From NCBI GenBank assembly GCA_027485995.1, contig JAIXPW010000043.1, positions 22,372-86,371 of the forward strand: DNA of 64,000 nt, written 5' to 3'. The DNA comes from Verrucomicrobiaceae bacterium (lineage in GTDB: Bacteria > Verrucomicrobiota > Verrucomicrobiia > Verrucomicrobiales > Akkermansiaceae). Numbering within the stretch: position 1 is the stretch's first letter; each line of letters starts with the position of its first letter. The position numbers were made by a program, and so were the translations under genes. Shown here one piece after another: positions 1-8,085 of the stretch. The notes under the pieces are model-generated. The model worked only from the letters and a program-made list of their open reading frames with translations. It was not told where the DNA came from and made no database searches.

Positions 1-1285
1 TGTCGGACTTTGAGGGCTCCGGTTGGCTGCCGTCGAGCCGAAACAATGGCAGAATCGGAAGTCCGGCCGGTTTTTTCTGACCGCTTTCTCCCACTTCCTC
101 GATCAGCAACGAGGCACAGAACAGGCCACCGGGGATCTCGCTGATGAGAATTTCGATCGGATAGGATCTGCCTGCGACGGCCTCGAACTCGGGACCCACC
201 GCCAGTCCGCCGATATCGCCGTTCCAATTCCGGGTGGTGTCGTATTGGAGCAGCGTCAGCGGCAGTTTCATGGGGGAATCCTTCAGCTTTTTCGCCAGAT
301 CCCGATTTTCAGTCTCACCCCGCAGGACCGGAAGGATGCCGGTGAGATGCACGCCGGTGGTGCCGGACGTGTAGCCGTAATCGAACACATGTCGGTGGTT
401 GAACCGAACCACGAGCACGTCGTCGCCCGCGCCCACAAAGCGATAGCGACCGGTCGCCGGGGGGCTGACCACGCCGCGATACACGACCATCCAGCGGCTG
501 GGCTGCACCTCCTTTTCGCATCCGAAGGCTGCCGGCGCGGCATCCGCCCCCATCTTGGGGATGTAGATCCGGTTCTGACGGAGTGTTTGGGGGGCCTTGT
601 AGAACTTGGAAAGCGAACGCTCCTTCCATCCACGGTTGGTGAAATCGCGGATGACCTCCTTGACCTCCTCGTTCGAGAGGCCAGTGGGCTTGCGGTCAGA
701 GGTCTGCTTGAAGTCGTAGAAGGTGCCAACCAGCGCATCGACCGTGGAATCGATCATGCCGAAGGGATTTCCTTTCCCGCCGCCGCCGCCGAAGCCGAAG
801 CCCTTGCCGTCACCTTTTCCGCCACCGCTGCCGTTTCCGAGGCCGGAACCATTCCCGGCACCGCCGAAACCGCCTGAGAGACCACCACCGCCGATGGAAC
901 TGAGGGACGACATTTCCCCGAAGCTGTCGCCCGGATCCGGGATGGCGAAACTCGAGACCGCCCCCTCGGCGAAGACCCGCTTCACGTTGCTGCTCGGAGT
1001 GATCTTTGCGCGCTGCTTTTTCTTCAACTCATGCTCAAGACCCCGCTCGCTGCCGCCTCCGCCACCACCGCCGCCGGGAGGCATGAAATCGACGGTCTTC
1101 TCAACCGGGTGGATGTATTGAAAGATGATGAAAGCTCCGGCGACAAGCAGGAGCACATGGACCAGGATCGCGATGGTCAAAGACCCACCGCCGATCCTCG
1201 CCCAGAAGCCAACCTTCTGCCGCCTGGGTTTAACATCAATCGCCTGATGGCCGATCTGCTGGAACTGTTCTTCTGTGGTATCCAT
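1..1285 (-). CDS. membrane-anchored Gly-rich protein with PA14-like domain (3' end outside window)
   Basis: Reading the minus strand from the ATG at 1285 gives an open frame that runs off the left edge (about 428 codons visible). The first ~30 residues are cytoplasmic. One membrane segment follows at roughly residues 35-57, then a periplasmic part containing a long glycine-rich tract (about 75-170) and a globular region. That region has features like VVYRGVVSPPATGRYRF and GDDVLVVRFNHRHVFDYG, the pattern of PA14-type sugar-binding beta domains. The single N-terminal anchor resembles a TonB-type layout, but no TonB C-terminus is visible. Similar proteins occur in Verrucomicrobia with no assigned function. 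The gene is divergent from murG across 216 bp. The frame was checked at several internal points and has no stops. Function is inferred only as an envelope-anchored carbohydrate- or protein-binding protein. Confidence 0.7.
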   Translation of the reverse strand, partial: MDTTEEQFQQIGHQAIDVKPRRQKVGFWARIGGGSLTIAILVHVLLLVAGAFIIFQYIHPVEKTVDFMPPGGGGGGGGSERGLEHELKKKQRAKITPSSNVKRVFAEGAVSSFAIPDPGDSFGEMSSLSSIGGGGLSGGFGGAGNGSGLGNGSGGGKGDGKGFGFGGGGGKGNPFGMIDSTVDALVGTFYDFKQTSDRKPTGLSNEEVKEVIRDFTNRGWKERSLSKFYKAPQTLRQNRIYIPKMGADAAPAAFGCEKEVQPSRWMVVYRGVVSPPATGRYRFVGAGDDVLVVRFNHRHVFDYGYTSGTTGVHLTGILPVLRGETENRDLAKKLKDSPMKLPLTLLQYDTTRNWNGDIGGLAVGPEFEAVAGRSYPIEILISEIPGGLFCASLLIEEVGESGQKKPAGLPILPLFRLDGSQPEPSKSD

Positions 1286-1395
1286 GCAGTGGGAACGCGG
1301 GAGGTCGGGGCATCTTAGGAGGATCGCTGCCGCCACCTGCGACCCGACCCCCGGAAGACCTACTTTTTTCCAGCAACTCCGGGTTTTAGGCATTG

Positions 1396-1408
1396 CCTGA
1401 TAATCAGG
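1396..1408. promoter_or_regulatory. 13-bp dyad in the divergent region upstream of murG
   Basis: CCTGATAATCAGG is a perfect 6-bp inverted repeat around one central A. It lies about 95 bp upstream of the murG start, in the 216-bp gap (1286-1501) between the divergent minus-strand gene and the dcw cluster. The AT-rich patch just downstream could hold the cluster promoter, but no clean -35/-10 pair is visible. It may be an operator; the dyad could also be chance. Confidence 0.3.
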
Positions 1409-1501
1409 AAGTGTTGCACATTTGCCCTAGGCGCACCGGCAGTTTCCATCAGGAGCATTTCGAGTCGTGTCCGCGGAATATTTTCCCAGCATCGAAGAGT
1501 C

Positions 1502-2593
1502 GTGTCGAAATCCCTCAAGGTCGTGATCGCATGCGGTGGCACTGGTGGCCACCTGTTTCCCGGAATCGCCGTGGCCGAGACCTTGCAGGCCCGCGGACAC
1601 CAACCGCTGCTGTTGATTTCGCAGAAGAAGGTCGATCGCGAGGCCTCGGCGAAGTATCGCGGGCTGAGCTTCGAGGCGATCGAGGCGGTGGCGAAACCGA
1701 AGACCTTTTCCCTGAAGATGCTGCCCTTCCTGTGGAAGCTCTGGAAAACGACGCGCCACTGCAAACGGCTGTTGAAGCACTTCGGCGCGGACGCGGTGCT
1801 CGGCATGGGCGGCTTCACCTCGCTGCCTCCGGTCCTCGCCGGACACCGGATGGGCCTGAAAACCTTCGTGCATGATTCCAACGCTCGACCCGGCCGCGCC
1901 AACGTGCTGACCAGCCGTTTCTGCAATCGGGTGTTTCTCGGAATGGAGGCCGCCCGACCCTTTTTCCGCCAGAGCGAAATCGTGATCACCGGCACTCCGG
2001 TGCGCGATGAAATGGTCCACCTGCCCTCACGAGCGGAGGGCGCCGAGGCATTCCGGCTCGATCCGAAAAAGCCGGTTCTGCTGGTGATGGGCGGCAGCCA
2101 GGGCGCGAAACGCCTCAACGACCTCGCCGCCGAAAGCGCCGCCCTTTTTCCCGCTGACATCCAGATCCTCCACATCGCCGGCACCGCCGATCTCGAACGG
2201 GTGCAACAGACCGTGGGGAATCGCGACAACTACCGCGTCGTCGGATTCTGCGACAAGATGGCCCTGGCCTATGCCGCGTCCGATCTGATCATCGCCCGCT
2301 CCGGTGCCTCCAGCCTGACGGAAATCGCCCACGCCGGGCTGCCCTCGATCCTGGTCCCCTTCCCCTACGCCGCCGACGACCATCAGACGAAGAACGCCCT
2401 GGTCTTCAGCGAGGCAGGCGCGGCCGAATTGATTCAGGAACGCGACCTGGATGCGGCGAAACTCGCCCAACTCGCTTCCGGCATTTTGAACGACTTGCAA
2501 ACCCACGGGCGCATGGCACAAGCCGCGCGCGCGCTCGATGTCCCGGATGCTTCCGTCCGTGTCTGCGACGCGATCGAAGCGACCCTTTCCTGA
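1502..2593 (+). CDS. murG: MurG, lipid II-forming GlcNAc transferase
   Basis: This is the GT-B glycosyltransferase that adds GlcNAc from UDP-GlcNAc to lipid I, giving lipid II on the inner face of the cytoplasmic membrane. The 363 residues match the family's usual length. The N-terminal glycine loop GGTGGHLFPG is at residues 12-21. The C-terminal half has the donor-site loop GGSQGAKRLN and the family signature ARSGASSLTEIAHAGLPSI, followed by PFPYAADDHQTKNA. The start is GTG with only a weak purine stretch (GAAGAG) before it. It is the first gene of the dcw block, and its stop is one base before the murC-murB ATG, so translation is probably coupled. Confidence 0.96.
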   Translation: MSKSLKVVIACGGTGGHLFPGIAVAETLQARGHQPLLLISQKKVDREASAKYRGLSFEAIEAVAKPKTFSLKMLPFLWKLWKTTRHCKRLLKHFGADAVLGMGGFTSLPPVLAGHRMGLKTFVHDSNARPGRANVLTSRFCNRVFLGMEAARPFFRQSEIVITGTPVRDEMVHLPSRAEGAEAFRLDPKKPVLLVMGGSQGAKRLNDLAAESAALFPADIQILHIAGTADLERVQQTVGNRDNYRVVGFCDKMALAYAASDLIIARSGASSLTEIAHAGLPSILVPFPYAADDHQTKNALVFSEAGAAELIQERDLDAAKLAQLASGILNDLQTHGRMAQAARALDVPDASVRVCDAIEATLS

Positions 2594-2594
2594 C

Positions 2595-4892
2595 ATGAAC
2601 GTTCTCAGCCAGCGCCTGACCGACCGCAGCCAACCGCTGCACATCCACCTCATCGGCGTGGCCGGTTCGGGCATGAGCGGGCTCGCCCTGCTGCTGCTGG
2701 GCATGGGCCACAAGGTCAGCGGTTCGGATCGCGTCACGACGGCGGAAACCGAACGCATGCAGAAGGTCGGGCTGCAGTTTTCCTCTCCACACACCGCCGA
2801 GGCCGTGCGCGGCGCGGACCTTGTGGTTTACTCGTCCGCGATTCGTCCGGAGAACCCCGCCTTCGCCGCCGCGCATGCCGCCGGGATCCAATTGCTGAAA
2901 CGAGCCCAATGCCTCGCCGCGATCCTCCACACCAAGAAGGGCATCATCATTTCCGGCACCCACGGCAAGACGACCACCTCGTCGATGACCGCCCACATCC
3001 TCCGCGAGGCCCAGCTTTCCCCGAGCCACTACGTCGGCGCGGAAATCCCGATCCTCGGCGCGAATGCAAAGTGGTCCGAAGAGGGCGAGCTCATGGTCGC
3101 CGAGGGCGATGAAAGCGATGGCACGCTGGCACTCTATGAGCCCGAACACGCCATCGTGCTCAACATCGAGGCCGAGCATCTCGATTTCTACCGCGATCTC
3201 GACCACATCCGTGAGGTGTTCGCGCAGATGATGTCCCAGACCCGCGGACGCATCGTCTATTGCAAGGAGGATCCAGTCGCCGCCGAGCTTTGTGGTCCAC
3301 GGAAAAACTCGGTGTCCTATGGCTGGTCGGACGCCGACTACGTGGCCGCCGATCTTCGTGAACTGCGCGGTTCCAGCGCCTTCACCGTCGTGCGTCGCGG
3401 CGAGGTGCTCGGCGACATCGAGCTGGGCATTCCCGGCCGACACAACGTCCTCAACGCCCTCGGAGCGATCGCCCTGGCCGACGGCTGTGGCGCGGACTTC
3501 GCTCTAACAGCCCGCGCGCTTTCCACCTTCGCCGGAGCCAAGCGTCGTTTCGAAACCAAGTATCTTTCCTCGCGCATCCGCATCATCGACGACTACGGCC
3601 ACCATCCATCCGAGCTGGCCGCCACGCTGCAGACCGCGCGTTCGTTGAAACCGGGTCGCGTGGTCGTGCTGTTCCAGCCGCACCGCTACTCGCGCACCCA
3701 GGCCTTGGCCGATGATTTCGGAAAGGCCCTGCAGGCGGCCGACCGGGTGTTCATCACCTCGGTTTACGCCGCCAGCGAACTGCCGATCCCCGGCATCAGC
3801 GGCGAGACGATCGTCGAGGCTGTTAGAAGGCACGGCGACATCAAGGTCACCTCGGTGCCCGACCTTTCCATCGCCCACCACACCGTAGGCAACGCACTGG
3901 AAGACGGCGATTTGCTCATCACCCTCGGCGCGGGCAACGTCCACGAGGCCGGCACGAAGATCGCGCGCGACCTGAAGACGCTCGATGAAATGCTGGCCCT
4001 CGTTCCGCAAGGAGAGATCGATGGCAAGCTCTACGAACCGATGCGCCGCCACACGACCATGCTCGTTGGCGGTCCGGCGCAATTCTGGCTGGAGCCGCAC
4101 AGCTTCGAGGCCTTCGCCGCGCTGGTGAACTACTGCAGGGATCGTAGCATCGCCGTCCGCGTTGTCGGCCGCGGCTCGAACCTCCTCGTCCGCGACGGTG
4201 GCATCCGCGGTGCGGTGATCCATCCCAACGGTGAAATTTTTTCCGAAGTGAAGGTCGTCGATGGCCTGCTCGTCGCCGGGGCCGGAGTCCGTCTGAAGAA
4301 ACTCGCCAGCACCGCGGGCGACGCGGGCATCGGCGGCTTCGAGTGGATGGAAGGCATCCCCGGTAATGTCGGCGGCGCTCTCCGCATGAACGCCGGGGCG
4401 ATGGGGATCGAAACCTTTGACCAGGTGGTCAGCGTCACCTTCCTCGACGAGGACGGCGAAATCCGCACCCGCAGCCGCGAGGAGATCGTGGCCCACTACC
4501 GCAACGTCCCGGACCTGCGGAGAAACTTCGCCTTGCAGGCAGTCTTCAAGGGCACGCCCGATTCCGCCGAGCACATCAAGGAACGCTGGGATGCCTCCCG
4601 CGCCAAGCGCCGCACCTCCCAGCCGATCGCCGCCAGCGCTGGCTGCATGTTCAAAAATCCGGAGTCCACACCCGCCGGAAAGCTGGTCGATGAGCTCGGC
4701 CTCAAAGGCTCGTCACACGGCAAGGCCGCCGTTTCCGACATCCACGGCAACTTCATCGTCAACTCCGGCGGAGCCTCGGCCAGCGATGTGCTCGGCTTGA
4801 TCGAAACCATCCGCGCCACCGCCCGCGAGCAGCGCAACATCGAGCTCGAACCCGAGGTCAAGATCCTCGGCGATGACGACTACACCTTCTGA
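2595..4892 (+). CDS. murC-murB: MurC-MurB fusion: UDP-MurNAc:L-alanine ligase / UDP-enolpyruvyl-GlcNAc reductase
   Basis: One 765-residue frame carries two cytoplasmic peptidoglycan-precursor enzymes. Residues ~15-470 are MurC, with N-terminal HLIGVAGSGMSG, the ATP loop GTHGKTT at ~121-127 and the C-terminal ligase domain (DDYGHHPSE and neighbouring residues). From ~478 to the end is MurB: GRGSNLLVRDGG near 525, GGFEWMEGIPGNVGGALRMN near 580 (FAD binding), and SAGCMFKNP, where a Cys stands in the position that is Ser in E. coli MurB. The ATG at 2595 is chosen because it follows the murG stop by one base. An upstream in-frame codon at 2538 would overlap murG. MurC-MurB fusions are known in Verrucomicrobia-like bacteria; Chlamydia instead fuses MurC to Ddl. 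Two TCTAACAG-type octamers (3503, 3820) lie inside it. Confidence 0.95.
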   Translation: MNVLSQRLTDRSQPLHIHLIGVAGSGMSGLALLLLGMGHKVSGSDRVTTAETERMQKVGLQFSSPHTAEAVRGADLVVYSSAIRPENPAFAAAHAAGIQLLKRAQCLAAILHTKKGIIISGTHGKTTTSSMTAHILREAQLSPSHYVGAEIPILGANAKWSEEGELMVAEGDESDGTLALYEPEHAIVLNIEAEHLDFYRDLDHIREVFAQMMSQTRGRIVYCKEDPVAAELCGPRKNSVSYGWSDADYVAADLRELRGSSAFTVVRRGEVLGDIELGIPGRHNVLNALGAIALADGCGADFALTARALSTFAGAKRRFETKYLSSRIRIIDDYGHHPSELAATLQTARSLKPGRVVVLFQPHRYSRTQALADDFGKALQAADRVFITSVYAASELPIPGISGETIVEAVRRHGDIKVTSVPDLSIAHHTVGNALEDGDLLITLGAGNVHEAGTKIARDLKTLDEMLALVPQGEIDGKLYEPMRRHTTMLVGGPAQFWLEPHSFEAFAALVNYCRDRSIAVRVVGRGSNLLVRDGGIRGAVIHPNGEIFSEVKVVDGLLVAGAGVRLKKLASTAGDAGIGGFEWMEGIPGNVGGALRMNAGAMGIETFDQVVSVTFLDEDGEIRTRSREEIVAHYRNVPDLRRNFALQAVFKGTPDSAEHIKERWDASRAKRRTSQPIAASAGCMFKNPESTPAGKLVDELGLKGSSHGKAAVSDIHGNFIVNSGGASASDVLGLIETIRATAREQRNIELEPEVKILGDDDYTF

Positions 4893-4895
4893 CCC

Positions 4896-5822
4896 ATGAT
4901 CGATCCCACTCTCCTCATCGCCGTCCTCATGGGCGGCCCCGGTTCCGAACGCGAGGTTTCGCTGGCCTCCGGAAAGGCCGTGCTCAAGGCCCTCCAGGAA
5001 CGCGGCTTGAACGCGGTCGGCGTCGATGTGACCGGCAGGGAGATCGATCTTCCCGAAGGCACCGGTCTCGCCTTCAACGTCATCCACGGCACCTTCGGCG
5101 AGGACGGCCAGCTCCAGGACATTCTTGAGGCGAAAGGCATCCCCTACACCGGAGCCGGAGCCGCCAGCAGCCGACTCGCCTTCGACAAGAATCTCGCCAA
5201 GGCCCGCTTCCTCGCTCATCAGGTCCCGACCCCGCTTGCGGAAATCGTCGAGGTTTCCTCCGGCGTGAAGCTCCCCGAGATGCCCGCGCCCTTCGTGGTG
5301 AAACCGCCGCGCGAGGGCTCCAGCGTCGGCGTCCACATCGTCCGCGATCAGGCCGATGCCCTGGCCGCGATGGAGGATGCCGCGCGTTATGGAAACGACA
5401 TCCTCGTCGAGCAGTTCATCGAGGGCAAGGAACTCACCGTCGGCATCTTCGACGACACCGCGATGCCGATCGTCCACATCGCCCCGCGCTCCGGGTTCTA
5501 CGACATGTCGAACAAGTATCCCTGGCTCAGTGGTGGCGTCGGCAGCGACTACTACTGCCCCGCCGATCTCGATGAGGAAACCACCGCCGCGGTGCAAGCC
5601 GCCGCCCTCGCCGCGCACCGCTCGTTGGGCATCGAGGTTTATTCGCGCGTCGATGTCCTGCTCGACGCTCAGAACCGCCCCTTTGTCCTCGAGGCGAACA
5701 CGATCCCCGGCATGACCGAAACCAGCCTGCTGCCGAAGTCCGCCGCCGCGCACGGGATTGCCTTCGCCGACCTCTGCCTCCGAATCGCTGAAATTTCGCT
5801 GAGCCTTCGCACGAACGTCTGA
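4896..5822 (+). CDS. ddl: D-alanine--D-alanine ligase
   Basis: The product makes the D-Ala-D-Ala dipeptide used for the peptidoglycan stem. The 308 residues are normal for the ATP-grasp Ddl family. Visible landmarks are MGGPGSEREVSLASG near the N-terminus, GEDGQLQDILEAKGIPYTG (substrate loop), FDKNLAK, and the C-terminal magnesium/substrate motif EANTIPGMTETSLLP. The ATG follows the murC-murB stop by three bases and ftsQ starts 11 bases after its own stop, so it sits inside the dcw transcription unit. Confidence 0.95.
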   Translation: MIDPTLLIAVLMGGPGSEREVSLASGKAVLKALQERGLNAVGVDVTGREIDLPEGTGLAFNVIHGTFGEDGQLQDILEAKGIPYTGAGAASSRLAFDKNLAKARFLAHQVPTPLAEIVEVSSGVKLPEMPAPFVVKPPREGSSVGVHIVRDQADALAAMEDAARYGNDILVEQFIEGKELTVGIFDDTAMPIVHIAPRSGFYDMSNKYPWLSGGVGSDYYCPADLDEETTAAVQAAALAAHRSLGIEVYSRVDVLLDAQNRPFVLEANTIPGMTETSLLPKSAAAHGIAFADLCLRIAEISLSLRTNV

Positions 5823-5833
5823 CCCCGACCGCC

Positions 5834-6820
5834 ATGTTCAAACGCCGCACCAGCAACGCCCGCCAACGCTCCCGCATGAAGCGCCTCGAGGTGCGCGTCA
5901 TGTCCCCGCGCATCGCCTGGTTCGGCTTCCTCAAGCTCTGCGGCCGGAGCATGAAGTTTGCGCTCGTCCTCGGCATGATCGGAGCCGCCGGCTGGGGCGC
6001 GTGGCTCGGCATCCAGCGGGCGTTCCTCCACAACCCGGAGTTCCAGCTCCGCCTCGTGCAGCTCAATCCGAACGAGGCTCTTGACGAGGCCGATGTCGTG
6101 AAGACCGCGTCGATTGACCTGCGGGCGAATCTTTTCGAGCTGAACACCGACCTCATCCGTGAGCGCCTCGCCGCCAGGCCGGAGATCTCCGAGGTTGTGG
6201 TGGAACGTCGGCTTCCCTCCACCCTCGACGTTCAGATCAAGGCACGCAGCCCGCGCGCTTGGATCGCCTCAAGCGGCACCGACACCTCGACCGTCCGCCA
6301 ACCTGGCGGCCTGCTGGTGGATGCGACCGGCTTTGTCTATCCCTGCCCGTCGCTGCAGTGGCAGACGGCGAGGGATCTGCCGGTGATCGTGGTGCCCCTG
6401 CAGGGTGCTGGCAAGGCCCTGACCGCAGGACAGACCGCCAGCCACCCGGAACTCCAGCGTGCCTTCCGGCTGCTCAACGTGGCCACCGAATCCGATCCGG
6501 AGGCCCCCCGCTGGATCGACCGCCTGGAGCAGGCAAACCTCTGGTCGATGCAACTCACCACCCGCAACGGAACGATCGCCACCCTCGGCTTCAGCGATCA
6601 GGACCGGCAGATCCGCGACCTCGCCACCGCGCTTGATCACGCCGTCCGCCAGGGCTACGGCATCGCGACCATCAACCTGATTCCCGAACGCAACATCCCC
6701 ATCACCACCCGCGATGAGGCCCCTCCACCCCGCGCCATCCCGGTCCCGGAGCCAACCCATCAGGAGATCCGAGAGGACCGCCGTTCCAAGGATTTGAAAG
6801 CGCTTCTCAACCGGGGCTGA
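5834..6820 (+). CDS. ftsQ: FtsQ-type divisome protein
   Basis: A 328-residue bitopic protein with a very basic cytoplasmic N-terminus (MFKRRTSNARQRSRMKR), one membrane segment near residues 38-60 and a periplasmic POTRA-like domain from ~70 to 140 (ending near RRLPSTLDVQIKARSPRAWI), followed by the FtsQ beta domain. Overall identity to model FtsQ proteins would be low, as usual for the family. The assignment rests on topology, the POTRA pattern and its place between ddl and ftsA. The protein normally connects FtsL/FtsB with later divisome proteins. The C-terminal tail is proline-rich and charged. Confidence 0.88.
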   Translation: MFKRRTSNARQRSRMKRLEVRVMSPRIAWFGFLKLCGRSMKFALVLGMIGAAGWGAWLGIQRAFLHNPEFQLRLVQLNPNEALDEADVVKTASIDLRANLFELNTDLIRERLAARPEISEVVVERRLPSTLDVQIKARSPRAWIASSGTDTSTVRQPGGLLVDATGFVYPCPSLQWQTARDLPVIVVPLQGAGKALTAGQTASHPELQRAFRLLNVATESDPEAPRWIDRLEQANLWSMQLTTRNGTIATLGFSDQDRQIRDLATALDHAVRQGYGIATINLIPERNIPITTRDEAPPPRAIPVPEPTHQEIREDRRSKDLKALLNRG

Positions 6821-6840
6821 TCCCCACCTCCCCTCCCAGT

Positions 6841-8052
6841 ATGGCACGCACGAAAATCCACGTCGGACTCGAAATCGGAACCAGCAAGACCTGCATGGTC
6901 GTCGGCGAGGTGAAATCCGATGGCGCCGTGAAGATCCTCGGTGTCGGCATGTCGAAATCCGCCGGCGTCCGCAAGGGCGAGATCTACGACTTCCCCCAGG
7001 CACGGGCCTGCGTGAAGGACGCCCTCGCCAAGGCGGAGGACGCAAGCGACGTCGAGATCGGCAGCGTGTTCCTCGCCGTCACCGGCTCCCACATCGTCGG
7101 AGAAAACAACGTCGGCACCTTCCGCCTGCCGGAAGGCGAGCAACAGGTCGCCCCCGAGCACGTCGAGGAGGCCAAGGACATCGCGCGGGAAGTCCACATC
7201 CCGCCGGACCACGTTTATCTCCACAGCATCGTCCGCCAGTTCCGCCTCGATGGGCTGGAGCAGGCCAGCAGCCCGATCGGGCTCTTCGGCCGCACGGTTG
7301 AGGCGGATTTCCACGTCGTCCACGGCATCGGCACCCGCATCCAGAACAGCATCAAGTGCGTCCGTGAAATGCCTCTCGACGTCGATGATGTGGTCTTCGC
7401 CCCGATCGCGGTGGCCCAGGTCGCGCTTTCCCGGGACGAACGCGAACGCGGCGCACTCGTCATCGACATCGGCGGCGGCACCACTGACTACGCCCTTTAC
7501 CTGAACGGATCGATCACCGCGTCCGGCTGCATCCCGGTCGGTGGCGACCATATCACCAATGACATCCACCTGGTCACCGGACTCCCGTTCACCAAGGCCG
7601 AGAGCCTCAAGATCAAGGAAGGCGATGCCTCTTCGGATCCAGCCCGTTCAGTCGGGTCAGTGAAAGTGATCGACGACAAGGGCTTCGCGGAGGCAGAAGT
7701 CCGCCGCCAGTTGCTCAACGAGGTGATCCGCCAGCGCCTCGAGGAAACGCTGCGCCTGGTGAAACGCCGGCTCCCGGAAGGTTCGGTCGAGCAGATCGGC
7801 ACCGGCATCTTCCTTTCCGGCGGCACCAGCCTGATGCGCGGCTTCGGCGAGCTGGCCTTCGATGTGTTCGGGCGCGACATCTACCGCCCCGAGCCTCCCG
7901 AACTCAGCGGCGTGCAGTCGAGCTTCAAGGACCCTCAATACACCACTGCCCTGGGGCTGATCCGCTATGCCCAGATCCTCGATGCGGAGCGGATCAAATC
8001 CCCCGGCTGCCTCGGCCGGATCGGTCGTGCCCTTTGGCCCTTCGGCCGCTGA
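6841..8052 (+). CDS. ftsA: FtsA, actin-like FtsZ membrane anchor
   Basis: A 403-residue actin/HSP70-fold ATPase that ties FtsZ filaments to the membrane. The phosphate-1 loop is GLEIGTSKTCMVVGEV at the N-terminus. The phosphate-2 loop is VIDIGGGTTDYALY mid-protein, and the adenosine motif LSGGTSLMRGF is near the C-terminus. The extreme C-terminus (CLGRIGRALWPFGR) is a short basic, hydrophobic amphipathic helix, the expected membrane-targeting sequence. It lies 20 bases after ftsQ and 33 bases before ftsZ. Confidence 0.95.
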   Translation: MARTKIHVGLEIGTSKTCMVVGEVKSDGAVKILGVGMSKSAGVRKGEIYDFPQARACVKDALAKAEDASDVEIGSVFLAVTGSHIVGENNVGTFRLPEGEQQVAPEHVEEAKDIAREVHIPPDHVYLHSIVRQFRLDGLEQASSPIGLFGRTVEADFHVVHGIGTRIQNSIKCVREMPLDVDDVVFAPIAVAQVALSRDERERGALVIDIGGGTTDYALYLNGSITASGCIPVGGDHITNDIHLVTGLPFTKAESLKIKEGDASSDPARSVGSVKVIDDKGFAEAEVRRQLLNEVIRQRLEETLRLVKRRLPEGSVEQIGTGIFLSGGTSLMRGFGELAFDVFGRDIYRPEPPELSGVQSSFKDPQYTTALGLIRYAQILDAERIKSPGCLGRIGRALWPFGR

Positions 8053-8085
8053 TCCAGCGCATTCATTCTTACCCTTCTTTCCACC

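Noticed and set aside
723..1121. Proline-rich plus-strand frame
   Set aside because: It is the complement of the glycine-rich tract of the minus-strand anchored protein; no ribosome site.
2406..3443. 345-residue minus-strand frame opposite murG and murC
   Set aside because: It is antisense to strongly recognised enzymes, has no family motif, and arises from the GC-rich codon pattern of the real genes.
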